Assembly (NCBI GenBank): GCA_019686175.1
Contig: JADGHJ010000007.1
Location: 1 to 35,737, forward strand
DNA: 35,737 nucleotides
Direction: 5' to 3'
Origin: Chloroflexota bacterium
GTDB lineage: Bacteria > Chloroflexota > UBA6077 > JAJPHF01
The position numbers and the translations under genes are program-made. A model generated the notes under the pieces. That model did not search any database and was not told the origin of the DNA. It worked only from the letters and a program-made list of their open reading frames with translations. Position 1 is the stretch's first letter. The number at the start of each line of letters is the position of its first letter. Shown piece after piece: positions 27,059 to 34,367 of this stretch.

Positions 27059-28134
27059 GCTGGCGTAGCCGCCGAGAGCAACGGCAGCCCGACGCTGGCT
27101 GCCAGGCGGTCCAACTCCGCCACCAGCGGTGCCGGCAGCGGGATGCCGTGCGCGGTGCGCTCCTGGATGCGCGCGTGCCGCCGCTCGCCCGGCAGATAGA
27201 TCGCCTCGACGCCCGGCAGCCGGCGCGCCGCGCGCAGCTCGCGCACGTGGCGGTCGACCTCGCGCTTGAACGCCGCGGGCGGTAGGAAGCGCGCGATCTC
27301 CACGGCGATCAGGACGTGGCCGGTGTTGGTCGGCGTGTGGTCGTCGGCGTTGAAGTCGACCACGTCGCGGCCGAAGGCGGCGCCGTTGAGCACCCCGGCC
27401 AGCAGGCCCAGTAGCAGCGCGAGGCCACTGCCCTTGTAGCCGCCGATGGGCAGCAGGAACCCCTCGTGCGCGCGGGCCGGATCGGTGATGGGCTCGCCCC
27501 GCGCGTCGACCACCCAGCCGGGCGGGAGGGGCTCGCCGCGCTGGGCGTGCTTCTTGATCGTGCCATAGGAGACGACCGTGGTCGCCATGTCGAGCACGAT
27601 CGGCGGCTCCTCGCCGGCCGGCACGGCGATAGCCAACGGGTTGGTGCCCAGCAGTAGTTCCTGGGCGCCCCAGGGAGCCATGTGGTTGGCGTTGGCCACG
27701 GCCGTGTAGAGGCCGATCATGTCGTGCGCCAGCGGCATGGTGGCGTACAGCGCGCCGGTGCCGGCGTGGTTGCTGCGCCGCACGCCGACCCAGCTGACAC
27801 CCGACTCGCGCGCCAGCTCGATAGCCACCTCGGCGGCGCGGGTCATCACCAGCTGGCCCATGCCGTTATCGCCGTCCACCAGGGCCGTGCCCGGCCCGGT
27901 GCGCGTGACGCGGACGCTGGGTCGCACGTTGACCGCGCCGCCGCGGATGCGCCGCACGTACTGCGGCAGCCGGAAGATGCCGTGGCCGTCCTGCCCGCTG
28001 AGGTCCGCCTCGATCATCCGCGTGGCGACCAGGGCCGCGTCCGCGGGCGGTAGGCCGACCCGCTCGAACACCGCCGCCGCGAACGCGCGCAGCGTGGCGG
28101 CCGGATAGTGCGTGAGCGGTGCGCCGCTAGCCAT
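27055..28134 (-). CDS. Ldh_2-family NAD(P)-dependent dehydrogenase
   Basis: This 359-aa cytosolic oxidoreductase belongs to the malate/L-lactate/ureidoglycolate/sulfolactate dehydrogenase family, which is unrelated to Rossmann-type LDH. Family blocks present are DLSGQDGHGIFRLPQYV, VGVRRSNHAGTGALYA, LLGTNPLAIAVPAG, VLDMATTVVSYGTIKKHA and LPIGGYKGSGLALLLGLLAG. It reversibly reduces a 2-oxoacid to a 2-hydroxyacid; which one cannot be decided. The start overlaps the upstream cupin stop by 8 nt, and there is no clear RBS of its own, so translation is probably coupled. It also overlaps SBP3 at the other end. Confidence 0.92.
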   Translation of the reverse strand: MASGAPLTHYPAATLRAFAAAVFERVGLPPADAALVATRMIEADLSGQDGHGIFRLPQYVRRIRGGAVNVRPSVRVTRTGPGTALVDGDNGMGQLVMTRAAEVAIELARESGVSWVGVRRSNHAGTGALYATMPLAHDMIGLYTAVANANHMAPWGAQELLLGTNPLAIAVPAGEEPPIVLDMATTVVSYGTIKKHAQRGEPLPPGWVVDARGEPITDPARAHEGFLLPIGGYKGSGLALLLGLLAGVLNGAAFGRDVVDFNADDHTPTNTGHVLIAVEIARFLPPAAFKREVDRHVRELRAARRLPGVEAIYLPGERRHARIQERTAHGIPLPAPLVAELDRLAASVGLPLLSAATPA

Positions 28135-28552
28135 CGGCGTACGGGGTGGCCGGCGCCCGGTCCTGCGGCGAGCCGATCTTGAACGTCTCGCCGGTGGCCA
28201 CGATGGTGCGCGTCGCGTCGACCGAGGAGTACGTCCAGAAGATGCGCAGGCGACGGTTCGAGCGGTTCAGGAAGCGGTGCGGCACGCCGGTGGGCACCCA
28301 GGTGGTGTCGAGCGGGCGCAGCTCGTACACACGGCCGTCCACCTCGAAGGTGGCCTCGCCCTCCAGGACGAGCACCGTCTCCTCGCAGTTGTGGTAGTGC
28401 AGGGGGATCGCCGCGCCCGGATCGAACTCGGTGATGCCGTTGAGCACGCCCTGAGCGCCGATCTCGCAGCAGACGAGCGGGATGGTGCGCGCGCCGCCGC
28501 CGCGATCGACCGGCGGGATCTCGCTGGGGCGCAGGATCGCCGGCTCCGCCAT
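28127..28552 (-). CDS. Cupin-domain protein preceding the Ldh_2 dehydrogenase
   Basis: The 141-aa cupin has His52, His54 and Glu58 (LHYHNCEE) in motif one and His92 (PTGVPHRF) in motif two, so metal binding is likely. A pair of cysteines (Cys28-Cys29) is unusual but not diagnostic. The ATG at 28552 has GGAGG 6 nt upstream. The gene overlaps the dehydrogenase by 8 nt, forming a two-gene operon that probably handles one metabolite, for example as isomerase or dioxygenase plus dehydrogenase. That role is inferred. Confidence 0.86.
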   Translation of the reverse strand: MAEPAILRPSEIPPVDRGGGARTIPLVCCEIGAQGVLNGITEFDPGAAIPLHYHNCEETVLVLEGEATFEVDGRVYELRPLDTTWVPTGVPHRFLNRSNRRLRIFWTYSSVDATRTIVATGETFKIGSPQDRAPATPYADG

Positions 28553-28634
28553 GCTTCGCCTCCCTGCCACGTCGAAGTGTGGGCACAGTATAGTCGATCC
28601 GGTTCAGAGTGCTGCCGTGCGGCGCCGGGAACGC

Positions 28635-29642
28635 TCAGCCCAGGCCGACTGCCCGCATCGCCCGCCGGTAGGCCACTGCTACCGCGTCGAACTTCAGGTG
28701 CAGCTCCTCGTGCAGGTCGAACGGGACCTGCTCGGGTCGCTGCGACTCGACCACACGGCGATCCTGCTCGAAGATCTCGTCCTCGAACGCCTGGAACACC
28801 GTGTCCGGCTGGTCCAGATTGTAGTTCTGCCGGATCAGACAGTAGCCGACACAGCGGTCCGCGCTCACCGGCTGCGAGGCGAACAGGTAGACGAGCTGTT
28901 CCGCTCCGCCCCAGTCCATCCGCACGACGATCGTGTACGGCAGGTACAGCTCGTAGCGCGTGCGCCGCACCGAGTCGCGGCGATCCCAGTTGGGGAACAG
29001 CGGGTACTTTTCGGTGCTGCGCGCCTCCGGACGCAGGAACTCGTAGCGCAGCACGTGCCCGTCGGTGTGCACCGTCGGGGGGACTACCACGGGCCGCGAC
29101 GGATCGCCTAGCAGGCCCGGATGGACCCAGGGGAAGTGCGCGAGATCGGTGAAGTTCTCGATCTGCCGCGACGCCTCGCAGCGCCAGGCGAACGGGCCGG
29201 TGAGCACCGTCTTCCAGCCAGGAGCCGTGAACTCGGGCACGGTCGGCAGCGGCCAGCGCGGCTCCGCCAGCGCGACCCAGATCAGCTCGTAGCGCTCCAC
29301 ACAGTGGTAGGCCGTGGCGCGCGCTTTGGCTGGCACGCGGGTCGGGTCTGGCAGTTGTGGGATCGCCGTGCACCTGCCGTCGCCACGATACCGCCAGCCA
29401 TGATACGCGCAGATCAGTTCGTTCCCCTGCACCATCCCGAGCGACAAGGCCGTGCCGCGGTGGATGCACAGGTCGTGAAAGGCGTGCGGCGTGCCCTGCG
29501 CGTCGCGCCAGAGCACCAGCGGGACATCGAGCAAGGTGCTGGCGCGCGGCTGGTCTCCCACATCGCGACTGTACGCCACCGGGTGCCAGCACCCGCGGAG
29601 CGCGGTCAATCGCGACGCTGTCGTCGGCTCTGCGATGCTCAT
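28635..29642 (-). CDS. Rieske non-heme iron oxygenase, catalytic subunit
   Basis: This 335-aa oxygenase hydroxylates or demethylates aromatic or related substrates using O2 and reductase-supplied electrons. The Rieske [2Fe-2S] ligands are Cys59/His61 (CIHRG) and Cys78/His81 (CAYHGW). The bridging residue is Asp166, and His169 and His174 bind the mononuclear iron (ENFTDLAHFPWVH). The start at 29642 follows AGGGGGTGA. The length fits the monooxygenase/demethylase (VanA/PobA-like) group more than large dioxygenase alpha subunits. No reductase or ferredoxin gene is near, so electron donors must come from elsewhere. It is divergent from SBP4 across 275 nt. Confidence 0.93.
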   Translation of the reverse strand: MSIAEPTTASRLTALRGCWHPVAYSRDVGDQPRASTLLDVPLVLWRDAQGTPHAFHDLCIHRGTALSLGMVQGNELICAYHGWRYRGDGRCTAIPQLPDPTRVPAKARATAYHCVERYELIWVALAEPRWPLPTVPEFTAPGWKTVLTGPFAWRCEASRQIENFTDLAHFPWVHPGLLGDPSRPVVVPPTVHTDGHVLRYEFLRPEARSTEKYPLFPNWDRRDSVRRTRYELYLPYTIVVRMDWGGAEQLVYLFASQPVSADRCVGYCLIRQNYNLDQPDTVFQAFEDEIFEQDRRVVESQRPEQVPFDLHEELHLKFDAVAVAYRRAMRAVGLG

Positions 29643-29917
29643 GCGCTCACCCCCTGACCTGTACAGCCACGCTGGGCTAGCCGCAGCCCTGCTCTGCACC
29701 CAATCACCGAGGAGGCGCCCTGTTCGCGTCTACCGCTAGGTATACGCCAACCCTGGCTTGCCGACCAGTCATCCGCTAGGTCGCAGTGCGCCCCCCGGTA
29801 GCTGCTGACGGGAAGCACTGCGCGTTTCCGCACTCGCCGAGGGCTCGGCAAGCAGCTGCTCGCCGCCTGCCCTGATGTATGATCAGGACCAGCTTGGCGC
29901 GGCAAGGGGAGGGTAGC
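29643..29917. other. Divergent intergenic region between Rieske oxygenase and SBP4
   Basis: No gene is supported in these 275 nt. It contains a GCCGAG-GG-CTCGGC near-palindrome at 29836-29849 and the CCTGAT/ATCAGG dyad at 29871-29887. Promoters for both flanking genes should lie here. The minus-strand promoter is not clear. Confidence 0.4.
29871..29887 (+). promoter_or_regulatory. Operator-like dyad over a -10 box before SBP4
   Basis: CCTGAT (29871-29876) and ATCAGG (29882-29887) form a perfect 6-bp dyad around 5 nt. The -10-like TATGAT at 29878-29883 lies inside it. A repressor bound here would block SBP4 transcription. No -35 is evident. Confidence 0.4.
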
Positions 29918-31012
29918 ATGTCGCTTCGCCTCAGCTTACAGCGAACGGCCGGCGTTCTGATACTGTTGCTAGTCGCGTGCACGGGGCGCACCGCCCCTGC
30001 GCAAGCGCCACCGCCCGCCGATGCGGCGCCCGCAGCGTCCGGTGATCCCGTCGCTAGGCCACCTACGGTGACGGTGCGGCTCGGCACGGTGCCGGGCGCG
30101 ATCAGCAATGCTGGCCGCTTCGTGGCCATCGAGCGTGGCTACTTCCAGGAGGAAGGCATTACCTTCGAGGACGTCCCCTTCGATACCTCGGCGAAGATGC
30201 TCCCGGCCCTCGCCGCGGGACAGATCGACATGGGGATCGGGGGCATCAGCGCCGGCCTGTTCAACGCCATCGCCCAGGGCATCCCGCTGAAGATCGTGCT
30301 GGACAGCACCTCCGCCTACCCGGGCGACAGCGCGGGCGGCCTACTGGTGCGCAAGGACTTGCTCGACAGCGGGGCGATCCGCGAGCCAGCCGACCTGCGC
30401 GGGCGCCGCGTCGCCATCACCTCCAAGGGGCAGGCCACCGAACTCACGCTGAGCCGGGCGCTGGCCGAGGGCGGGCTCACGCTGGCCGATGTCGACATCG
30501 TCGAGCTGGGGTATCCCGACATGACGCTCGCCCTGGGCAATCGCAACATCGATGCGGCGGTCTCGATCGAGCCGTTCGCGGTGCAGGCGGTAGGCCAGGG
30601 CTTTGCCGCCATGTTCCGCCTGTGGGGCGACCTGATCCCCAACGACCACATGGCGGTCGTCATGTACTCGCAGGCCTTCGCCGACGCTGCGAACCAGGCC
30701 GGTTATCGCTATGCCAAAGCCTATGTGCGCGGGGTTCGCGATTATGAGCGAGCGCGCACCCAGGGGCGCGACCGAGAGGCGATCATCAACATCCTGCAGA
30801 AGTACAGCGCGTTGAAGGACCGCGCTCTGTACGACCAGATGCGCTGGCTGCCGCTCGACCCCGACGGCCGCGTACACGGCGCGACGTTCGTGGCCGCCCA
30901 GGACTGGTTCGCCGAGCAGGGCTACGTGAAGACCAAGGTCGATCTAGACCAGGTCATCGACCAGCGCTTCGCCGACTACGCGGTCGCCCAGCTCGGCCCC
31001 TACGTGCCCTGA
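29918..31012 (+). CDS. NitT/TauT-type ABC substrate-binding lipoprotein (SBP4)
   Basis: This 364-aa lipoprotein has a classic signal peptide ending LLLVAC (Cys21). The binding fold shows VAIERGYFQEEGI, AGQIDMGIGG, DLRGRRVAITSKGQ and IDAAVSIEPFAVQA. It is closest to SBP1 at 457-1503. The ATG at 29918 has GGGGAGGG 4 nt upstream; upstream in-frame codons lack a signal peptide. It converges on SBP5 with 22 nt between stops. Pairing with the divergent Rieske gene suggests that the ligand may be that enzyme's substrate or a precursor; this is inference. Confidence 0.9.
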   Translation: MSLRLSLQRTAGVLILLLVACTGRTAPAQAPPPADAAPAASGDPVARPPTVTVRLGTVPGAISNAGRFVAIERGYFQEEGITFEDVPFDTSAKMLPALAAGQIDMGIGGISAGLFNAIAQGIPLKIVLDSTSAYPGDSAGGLLVRKDLLDSGAIREPADLRGRRVAITSKGQATELTLSRALAEGGLTLADVDIVELGYPDMTLALGNRNIDAAVSIEPFAVQAVGQGFAAMFRLWGDLIPNDHMAVVMYSQAFADAANQAGYRYAKAYVRGVRDYERARTQGRDREAIINILQKYSALKDRALYDQMRWLPLDPDGRVHGATFVAAQDWFAEQGYVKTKVDLDQVIDQRFADYAVAQLGPYVP

Positions 31013-31034
31013 GCGCGGGCCGTGGTGGTCGGGG

Positions 31035-32084
31035 TCAGCCGCCCGCCCGCTGGCGGTAGCTGTCGTCCACCAGGGTGGCGGGGTCGGGCAGCGGCGGCGT
31101 GAGCTGGCCTAGCTCGGCCATCGCCTCGATAAGCGTGCGCAGCCCGCTGAGGTTCACCTCGGCCGCGTGCGAGTAGATCTGGAACTGTCGCACCAGCAGG
31201 TCGTAAGTCGCGGCGGCGTCCTCGGGGCTGGCCTTGGTCGCCTCCATGAGGATGGCCAGCGCCTCCTCGCGGTTGGCAGGGTCGTACAGCCAGCGGTCGG
31301 CGGCGATGCGCGCGCGCAGGTAGGCGAGCAGCAGCGGCTCGTGCTCCCGGAGCCAGTCGCGCCGCACGATGTCGACGATGAAGGCGTAGTTGGTGACCAC
31401 CTCCGAGGTCATGCCTAGCTGGCGGAACCCCTCCCGCACAGCGCGGAAGTCGGTCGGCTGGATCAGCATGGCGGCCGCCACGCCCCCGCTCTTCAGCGCG
31501 GCGTAGCGCTCGCTGGTGCCACCCACCTGCACGATCTCGTAGTCGCCGTCGGCCAGGCCATTGGCGCGCAGCAGCTTGCGCATCAGCACGGTGGAGCCGT
31601 CGGCCAGGTCGGACACGCCGACCGTCTTCCCGCGCAGCGCGGCGAAGCTGGTGACATCCGGCTGGGCGACGAGGCTGTAGACGACGTTGTTGTTCAGGCC
31701 GCTGACGATCACCAGGTCGGCGCCCTGCTCGTTGGCCTTGATCATCGTCCCCGCCGAGGTGCTGGCCAGGTCGAGGGCGTCACTGACCAGGAACTGGATG
31801 CTGCGCGCCGCCGTCTGCGTCACGGTCATGTCCAGCTCCAGGCCCTCCTGGGCGAATAGCCCCTTTTGCTGGGCGATGTACACGGGCCAGTGAGTCGCGG
31901 CGTGGGTCTGCAGGCTGTAGCGCAGCGTCTGCACGCTCGGCACGGTCGCCTGTGCGGCAGCGGGCTGCGACGCCGCGGCCGGCGGGGGGGCGCTAGAGCC
32001 GGGGGTCTGAGCGCCGCCAGCGCAGCCCAGGAGCAGCGCCACCGCGCAGCCGAGCGCGATCGGTCCAGCAAGCCAGGTACGCAT
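31035..32084 (-). CDS. NitT/TauT-type ABC substrate-binding lipoprotein (SBP5)
   Basis: This 349-aa lipoprotein has a signal peptide ending LLLGC (Cys21) and an Ala/Pro/Gln linker. The fold shows WPVYIAQQKGLFAQEGLEL, SDALDLASTSAG, ALRGKTVGVSDLADGS and VAAAMLIQPTDFRAVREG. It is the most divergent of the five binding proteins in this window. The ATG at 32084 is preceded by GGAGAGAAGGAG. Its 5' end faces the hydrolase-monooxygenase operon across 139 nt. No permease or ATPase is present, and the ligand is unknown. Confidence 0.9.
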   Translation of the reverse strand: MRTWLAGPIALGCAVALLLGCAGGAQTPGSSAPPPAAASQPAAAQATVPSVQTLRYSLQTHAATHWPVYIAQQKGLFAQEGLELDMTVTQTAARSIQFLVSDALDLASTSAGTMIKANEQGADLVIVSGLNNNVVYSLVAQPDVTSFAALRGKTVGVSDLADGSTVLMRKLLRANGLADGDYEIVQVGGTSERYAALKSGGVAAAMLIQPTDFRAVREGFRQLGMTSEVVTNYAFIVDIVRRDWLREHEPLLLAYLRARIAADRWLYDPANREEALAILMEATKASPEDAAATYDLLVRQFQIYSHAAEVNLSGLRTLIEAMAELGQLTPPLPDPATLVDDSYRQRAGG

Positions 32085-32223
32085 CGCTCCTTCTCTCCAC
32101 GCTGCCCGCCGTGTCGCCCGGCGGGCGCGGTGCCCGTCTCTCGCGGTACCATGCCCCCAAGCAGTAGGGGATTCTGACGATACCGCGATTGGGCCCAGAT
32201 GTCGAGGAGGCGATAGGGGACTG

Positions 32224-33009
32224 ATGGCTGACCAGGCGTTGCAGGAAGAAACGACGCTAGAGGTGAGCGGCGTGCGGGTGTACTGCCAGCGCCGGGGCCA
32301 AGGCCCGCCGCTCTTGCTGCTCCATGCCGAGGACGCGGCGTCGCAGTGGCGCCCGTTCCACGCGCTGCTGGCGCGGCAGTTCGAGGTGATCCTGCCCGAC
32401 CATCCCGGCTTCGGCCGCTCCGAGGCGCTGCCGTGGCTCCGCGGGATGCCCGACCTTGTGTACTGGTACCTCGACTTCCTCGACCAGCTCGGGCTGGAGC
32501 GGGTCCATGTGGTGGGCGAGTCGTTCGGCGGCTGGCTCGCGGCCACGCTCGCGGTGGTGTACAGCCACCGGCTGGAGCGCCTGGTGCTGATCGGGCCGGC
32601 CGGGGTGAAGCCGCGCGGGGTGTCGGTGCCAGACCTGTTCGCCATGAGCCCGGCCGAATGGGCCGCGACGACGCTCCACGCCCCCGAACGCGTCGCGGCG
32701 GGGAGCGCGGAGCGGCCCGACCGGGCCACCCTCGAGCGGCAGCTCCGCGACAAGGCCACGCTCGCACGGCTGGCTTGGAACCCCTACCTGCACGACCCGC
32801 AGCTCCCCCACTGGCTGCACCGGGTGCGCGTGCCCACCCTGCTGATCTGGGGCCGCTACGACCGCCTGCTGCCGCCCGCGCTGGCCGACCACTGGCTGCG
32901 CCGCCTGCCCGACGCCCGGCTCGTGACGATCGAGGCGGGCCATTTCCCCCAGATCGAGCGGCCCGATGTGGTCGCCGCCACCGTGAGCGACTTCCTGCAG
33001 GGAGAGTAA
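32224..33009 (+). CDS. Alpha/beta hydrolase, C-C hydrolase/esterase type
   Basis: This 261-aa hydrolase has a complete triad: Ser100 in GESFGG, Asp213 in WGRYDRLLPP and His240 in EAGHFPQIE. The oxyanion segment is LLLLHAEDAASQW. PDHPGFGRS and a short lid after residue 130 are typical of the group containing meta-cleavage-product hydrolases and haloperoxidase-like esterases. The start follows AGGGG, with a stronger GAGGAGG further up. It is followed after 3 nt by the luciferase-like monooxygenase, so the two form an operon. A monooxygenase-hydrolase pair is the usual order for ring or ester breakdown, but the substrate is unassigned. Confidence 0.88.
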   Translation: MADQALQEETTLEVSGVRVYCQRRGQGPPLLLLHAEDAASQWRPFHALLARQFEVILPDHPGFGRSEALPWLRGMPDLVYWYLDFLDQLGLERVHVVGESFGGWLAATLAVVYSHRLERLVLIGPAGVKPRGVSVPDLFAMSPAEWAATTLHAPERVAAGSAERPDRATLERQLRDKATLARLAWNPYLHDPQLPHWLHRVRVPTLLIWGRYDRLLPPALADHWLRRLPDARLVTIEAGHFPQIERPDVVAATVSDFLQGE

Positions 33010-33012
33010 GCC

Positions 33013-34194
33013 GTGGAGTTCTACTCATTCCACCTGATGCCGTGGCCGTATCTGGCCCCCGACTTCGTCGAGCGCCACCGCTCGGCCTGGATCACCCTCA
33101 GCAACGCCGAGTTCGACCCCGTGCGCGGCCACGCGCTGTACGCGCGCTACCTCGACGAGCTGGCCTATGCCGACGCGCTGGGCTTCGACGGCGTGTGCGT
33201 CAACGAGCACCACCAGACCGCGTACGGGCTGATGCCCGCGCCGAACATCATCGCCGCCATCCTCACGCAGCGCGTCAAGCGGGCGCGGATCGCCATCCTC
33301 GGCAACGCGCTGCCGCTGCGCGACCACCCGCTCCGGGTGGCCGAGGAAGTGGCCATGCTCGATGTGATCAGCGGAGGGCGTATCATCTCGGGGTTCGTGC
33401 GCGGGCTCGGCTGCGAGTATCACTCGTTCAGCATGGAAGCCACGTTCTCGCGCGACCGCTTCGTCGAGGCGCATGACCTGATCGTGCGCGCCTGGACCGA
33501 GCCGGGGCCGTTCGAGTTCGAGGGCGAGCACTACCGCTTCCGCTACGTGAACATCTGGCCGCGGCCGCTCCAGCAGCCGCACCCGCCGATCTGGCTCCCC
33601 TCCACGGGCAGCATCGAGACCATCGAGATGGCCGTCCGCTATGGCTACCCGTTCATCCGCGTGTACGAGACGGCCGCGGTGGTCAAGCAACTGTTCGACG
33701 AGGTGCGCGCGCACGGCGAGGCCGCGGGGCGACCTGTCGGCCCCGAGGGGCTGGGCTGGATGGTGCCGATCTACGTGGCGGAGACCGATGCCCGCGCGCT
33801 GGCCGAGGCCGAGCCCCACGTGATGTACCTGTTCCGCGAGCTGTCGCACCGGCCGTTCGAGTTCCTGCTGCCGCCGGGCTACGCGAGCGCCGCGTCGATG
33901 AGTCGCGCGCTGGACCGGCTCGATCGCCGCCAGGGCTACGCCGGCCGCTCGTTCCGCCAGCTCGTGGAGCAAGGCGTGGTGGTCATCGGCAGCCCGGCCA
34001 CGGTGCGCGACCGCCTGGCGGCATACCAGCGCGAGATGGGCTTCGGCAAGCTGGTGCCGCTGCTGCAGTTCGGCACACTGCCGCACGAACTGACGATGCA
34101 GAACCTGGAGCTATTCGCCCGCGAGGTGATGCCGTCCCTGCGCCCGCTGGGCCAGCCGGCGGCCAGCCCGGCCCGCGCTGGCACCACGCCCTAG
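33013..34194 (+). CDS. Luciferase-like (LLM class) flavin-dependent monooxygenase
   Basis: This 393-aa member of the bacterial luciferase/SsuD superfamily uses reduced flavin and O2. Family marks are the N-terminal FHLMPWPYL strand, FDGVCVNEHHQTAYG, RIAILGNALPLRDHPLRVAEE, MLDVISGGRIISGFVRG, and IWLPSTGSIETIEMAVRYGYPF. The GTG start has GGAGAG about 6 nt upstream. It is likely co-translated with the upstream hydrolase. The last 8 codons and the stop codon lie in one arm of a 25-bp inverted repeat. No flavin reductase is present nearby. Possible reactions include Baeyer-Villiger oxidation and desulfonation; the substrate is unknown. Confidence 0.9.
   Translation: MEFYSFHLMPWPYLAPDFVERHRSAWITLSNAEFDPVRGHALYARYLDELAYADALGFDGVCVNEHHQTAYGLMPAPNIIAAILTQRVKRARIAILGNALPLRDHPLRVAEEVAMLDVISGGRIISGFVRGLGCEYHSFSMEATFSRDRFVEAHDLIVRAWTEPGPFEFEGEHYRFRYVNIWPRPLQQPHPPIWLPSTGSIETIEMAVRYGYPFIRVYETAAVVKQLFDEVRAHGEAAGRPVGPEGLGWMVPIYVAETDARALAEAEPHVMYLFRELSHRPFEFLLPPGYASAASMSRALDRLDRRQGYAGRSFRQLVEQGVVVIGSPATVRDRLAAYQREMGFGKLVPLLQFGTLPHELTMQNLELFAREVMPSLRPLGQPAASPARAGTTP
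34167..34191 (+). repeat. 25-bp perfect inverted repeat, left arm
   Basis: This arm is the exact reverse complement of 34284-34308, with no mismatch over 25 bp. It encodes the last 8 codons of the luciferase-like gene, up to its stop codon. Confidence 0.92.
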
Positions 34195-34367
34195 GGCGCC
34201 TGTCGCCCAGCTCGCGCTCCGGTCTCGCGACGGCAGCGGCATCTCACCGCCGGTAAGGCGGCGTTCGCCCCCTGGGTGAGGATGGGCGTGGTGCCAGCGC
34301 GGGCCGGGGAGAGCGTCCTTCCGCGTGAGAGCGAGGACTGGCCGAGAGGCTGGGGGCGAGGGAGCGG
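34195..34367. other. Convergent intergenic region with inverted repeat and hairpins
   Basis: No gene is supported in these 173 nt. The loop between the 25-bp repeat arms holds two further small hairpins, GGGCG/CGCCC directly after the stop and CCGCC/GGCGG near 34247-34262. Beyond the right arm is a weak GTCCT/AGGAC hairpin (34315-34338). The arrangement resembles a large bidirectional terminator or a degenerate intergenic repeat element. Confidence 0.5.
34284..34308 (-). repeat. 25-bp perfect inverted repeat, right arm
   Basis: This is the exact reverse complement of 34167-34191, 92 nt away. It is noncoding on the plus strand and lies before the end of the convergent minus-strand hydrolase gene. 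Confidence 0.92.

Noticed and set aside
20862-32084. A complete ABC importer made from SBPs plus the ATPase at 16858
   Set aside because: That ATPase belongs to the ABC-2/Gld exporter class and is operon-linked to its own permease.
32085-32759. N-terminal extension of SBP5 to 574 residues
   Set aside because: The extension overlaps the divergent hydrolase gene, and the signal peptide with lipobox starts at 32084 after a ribosome site.
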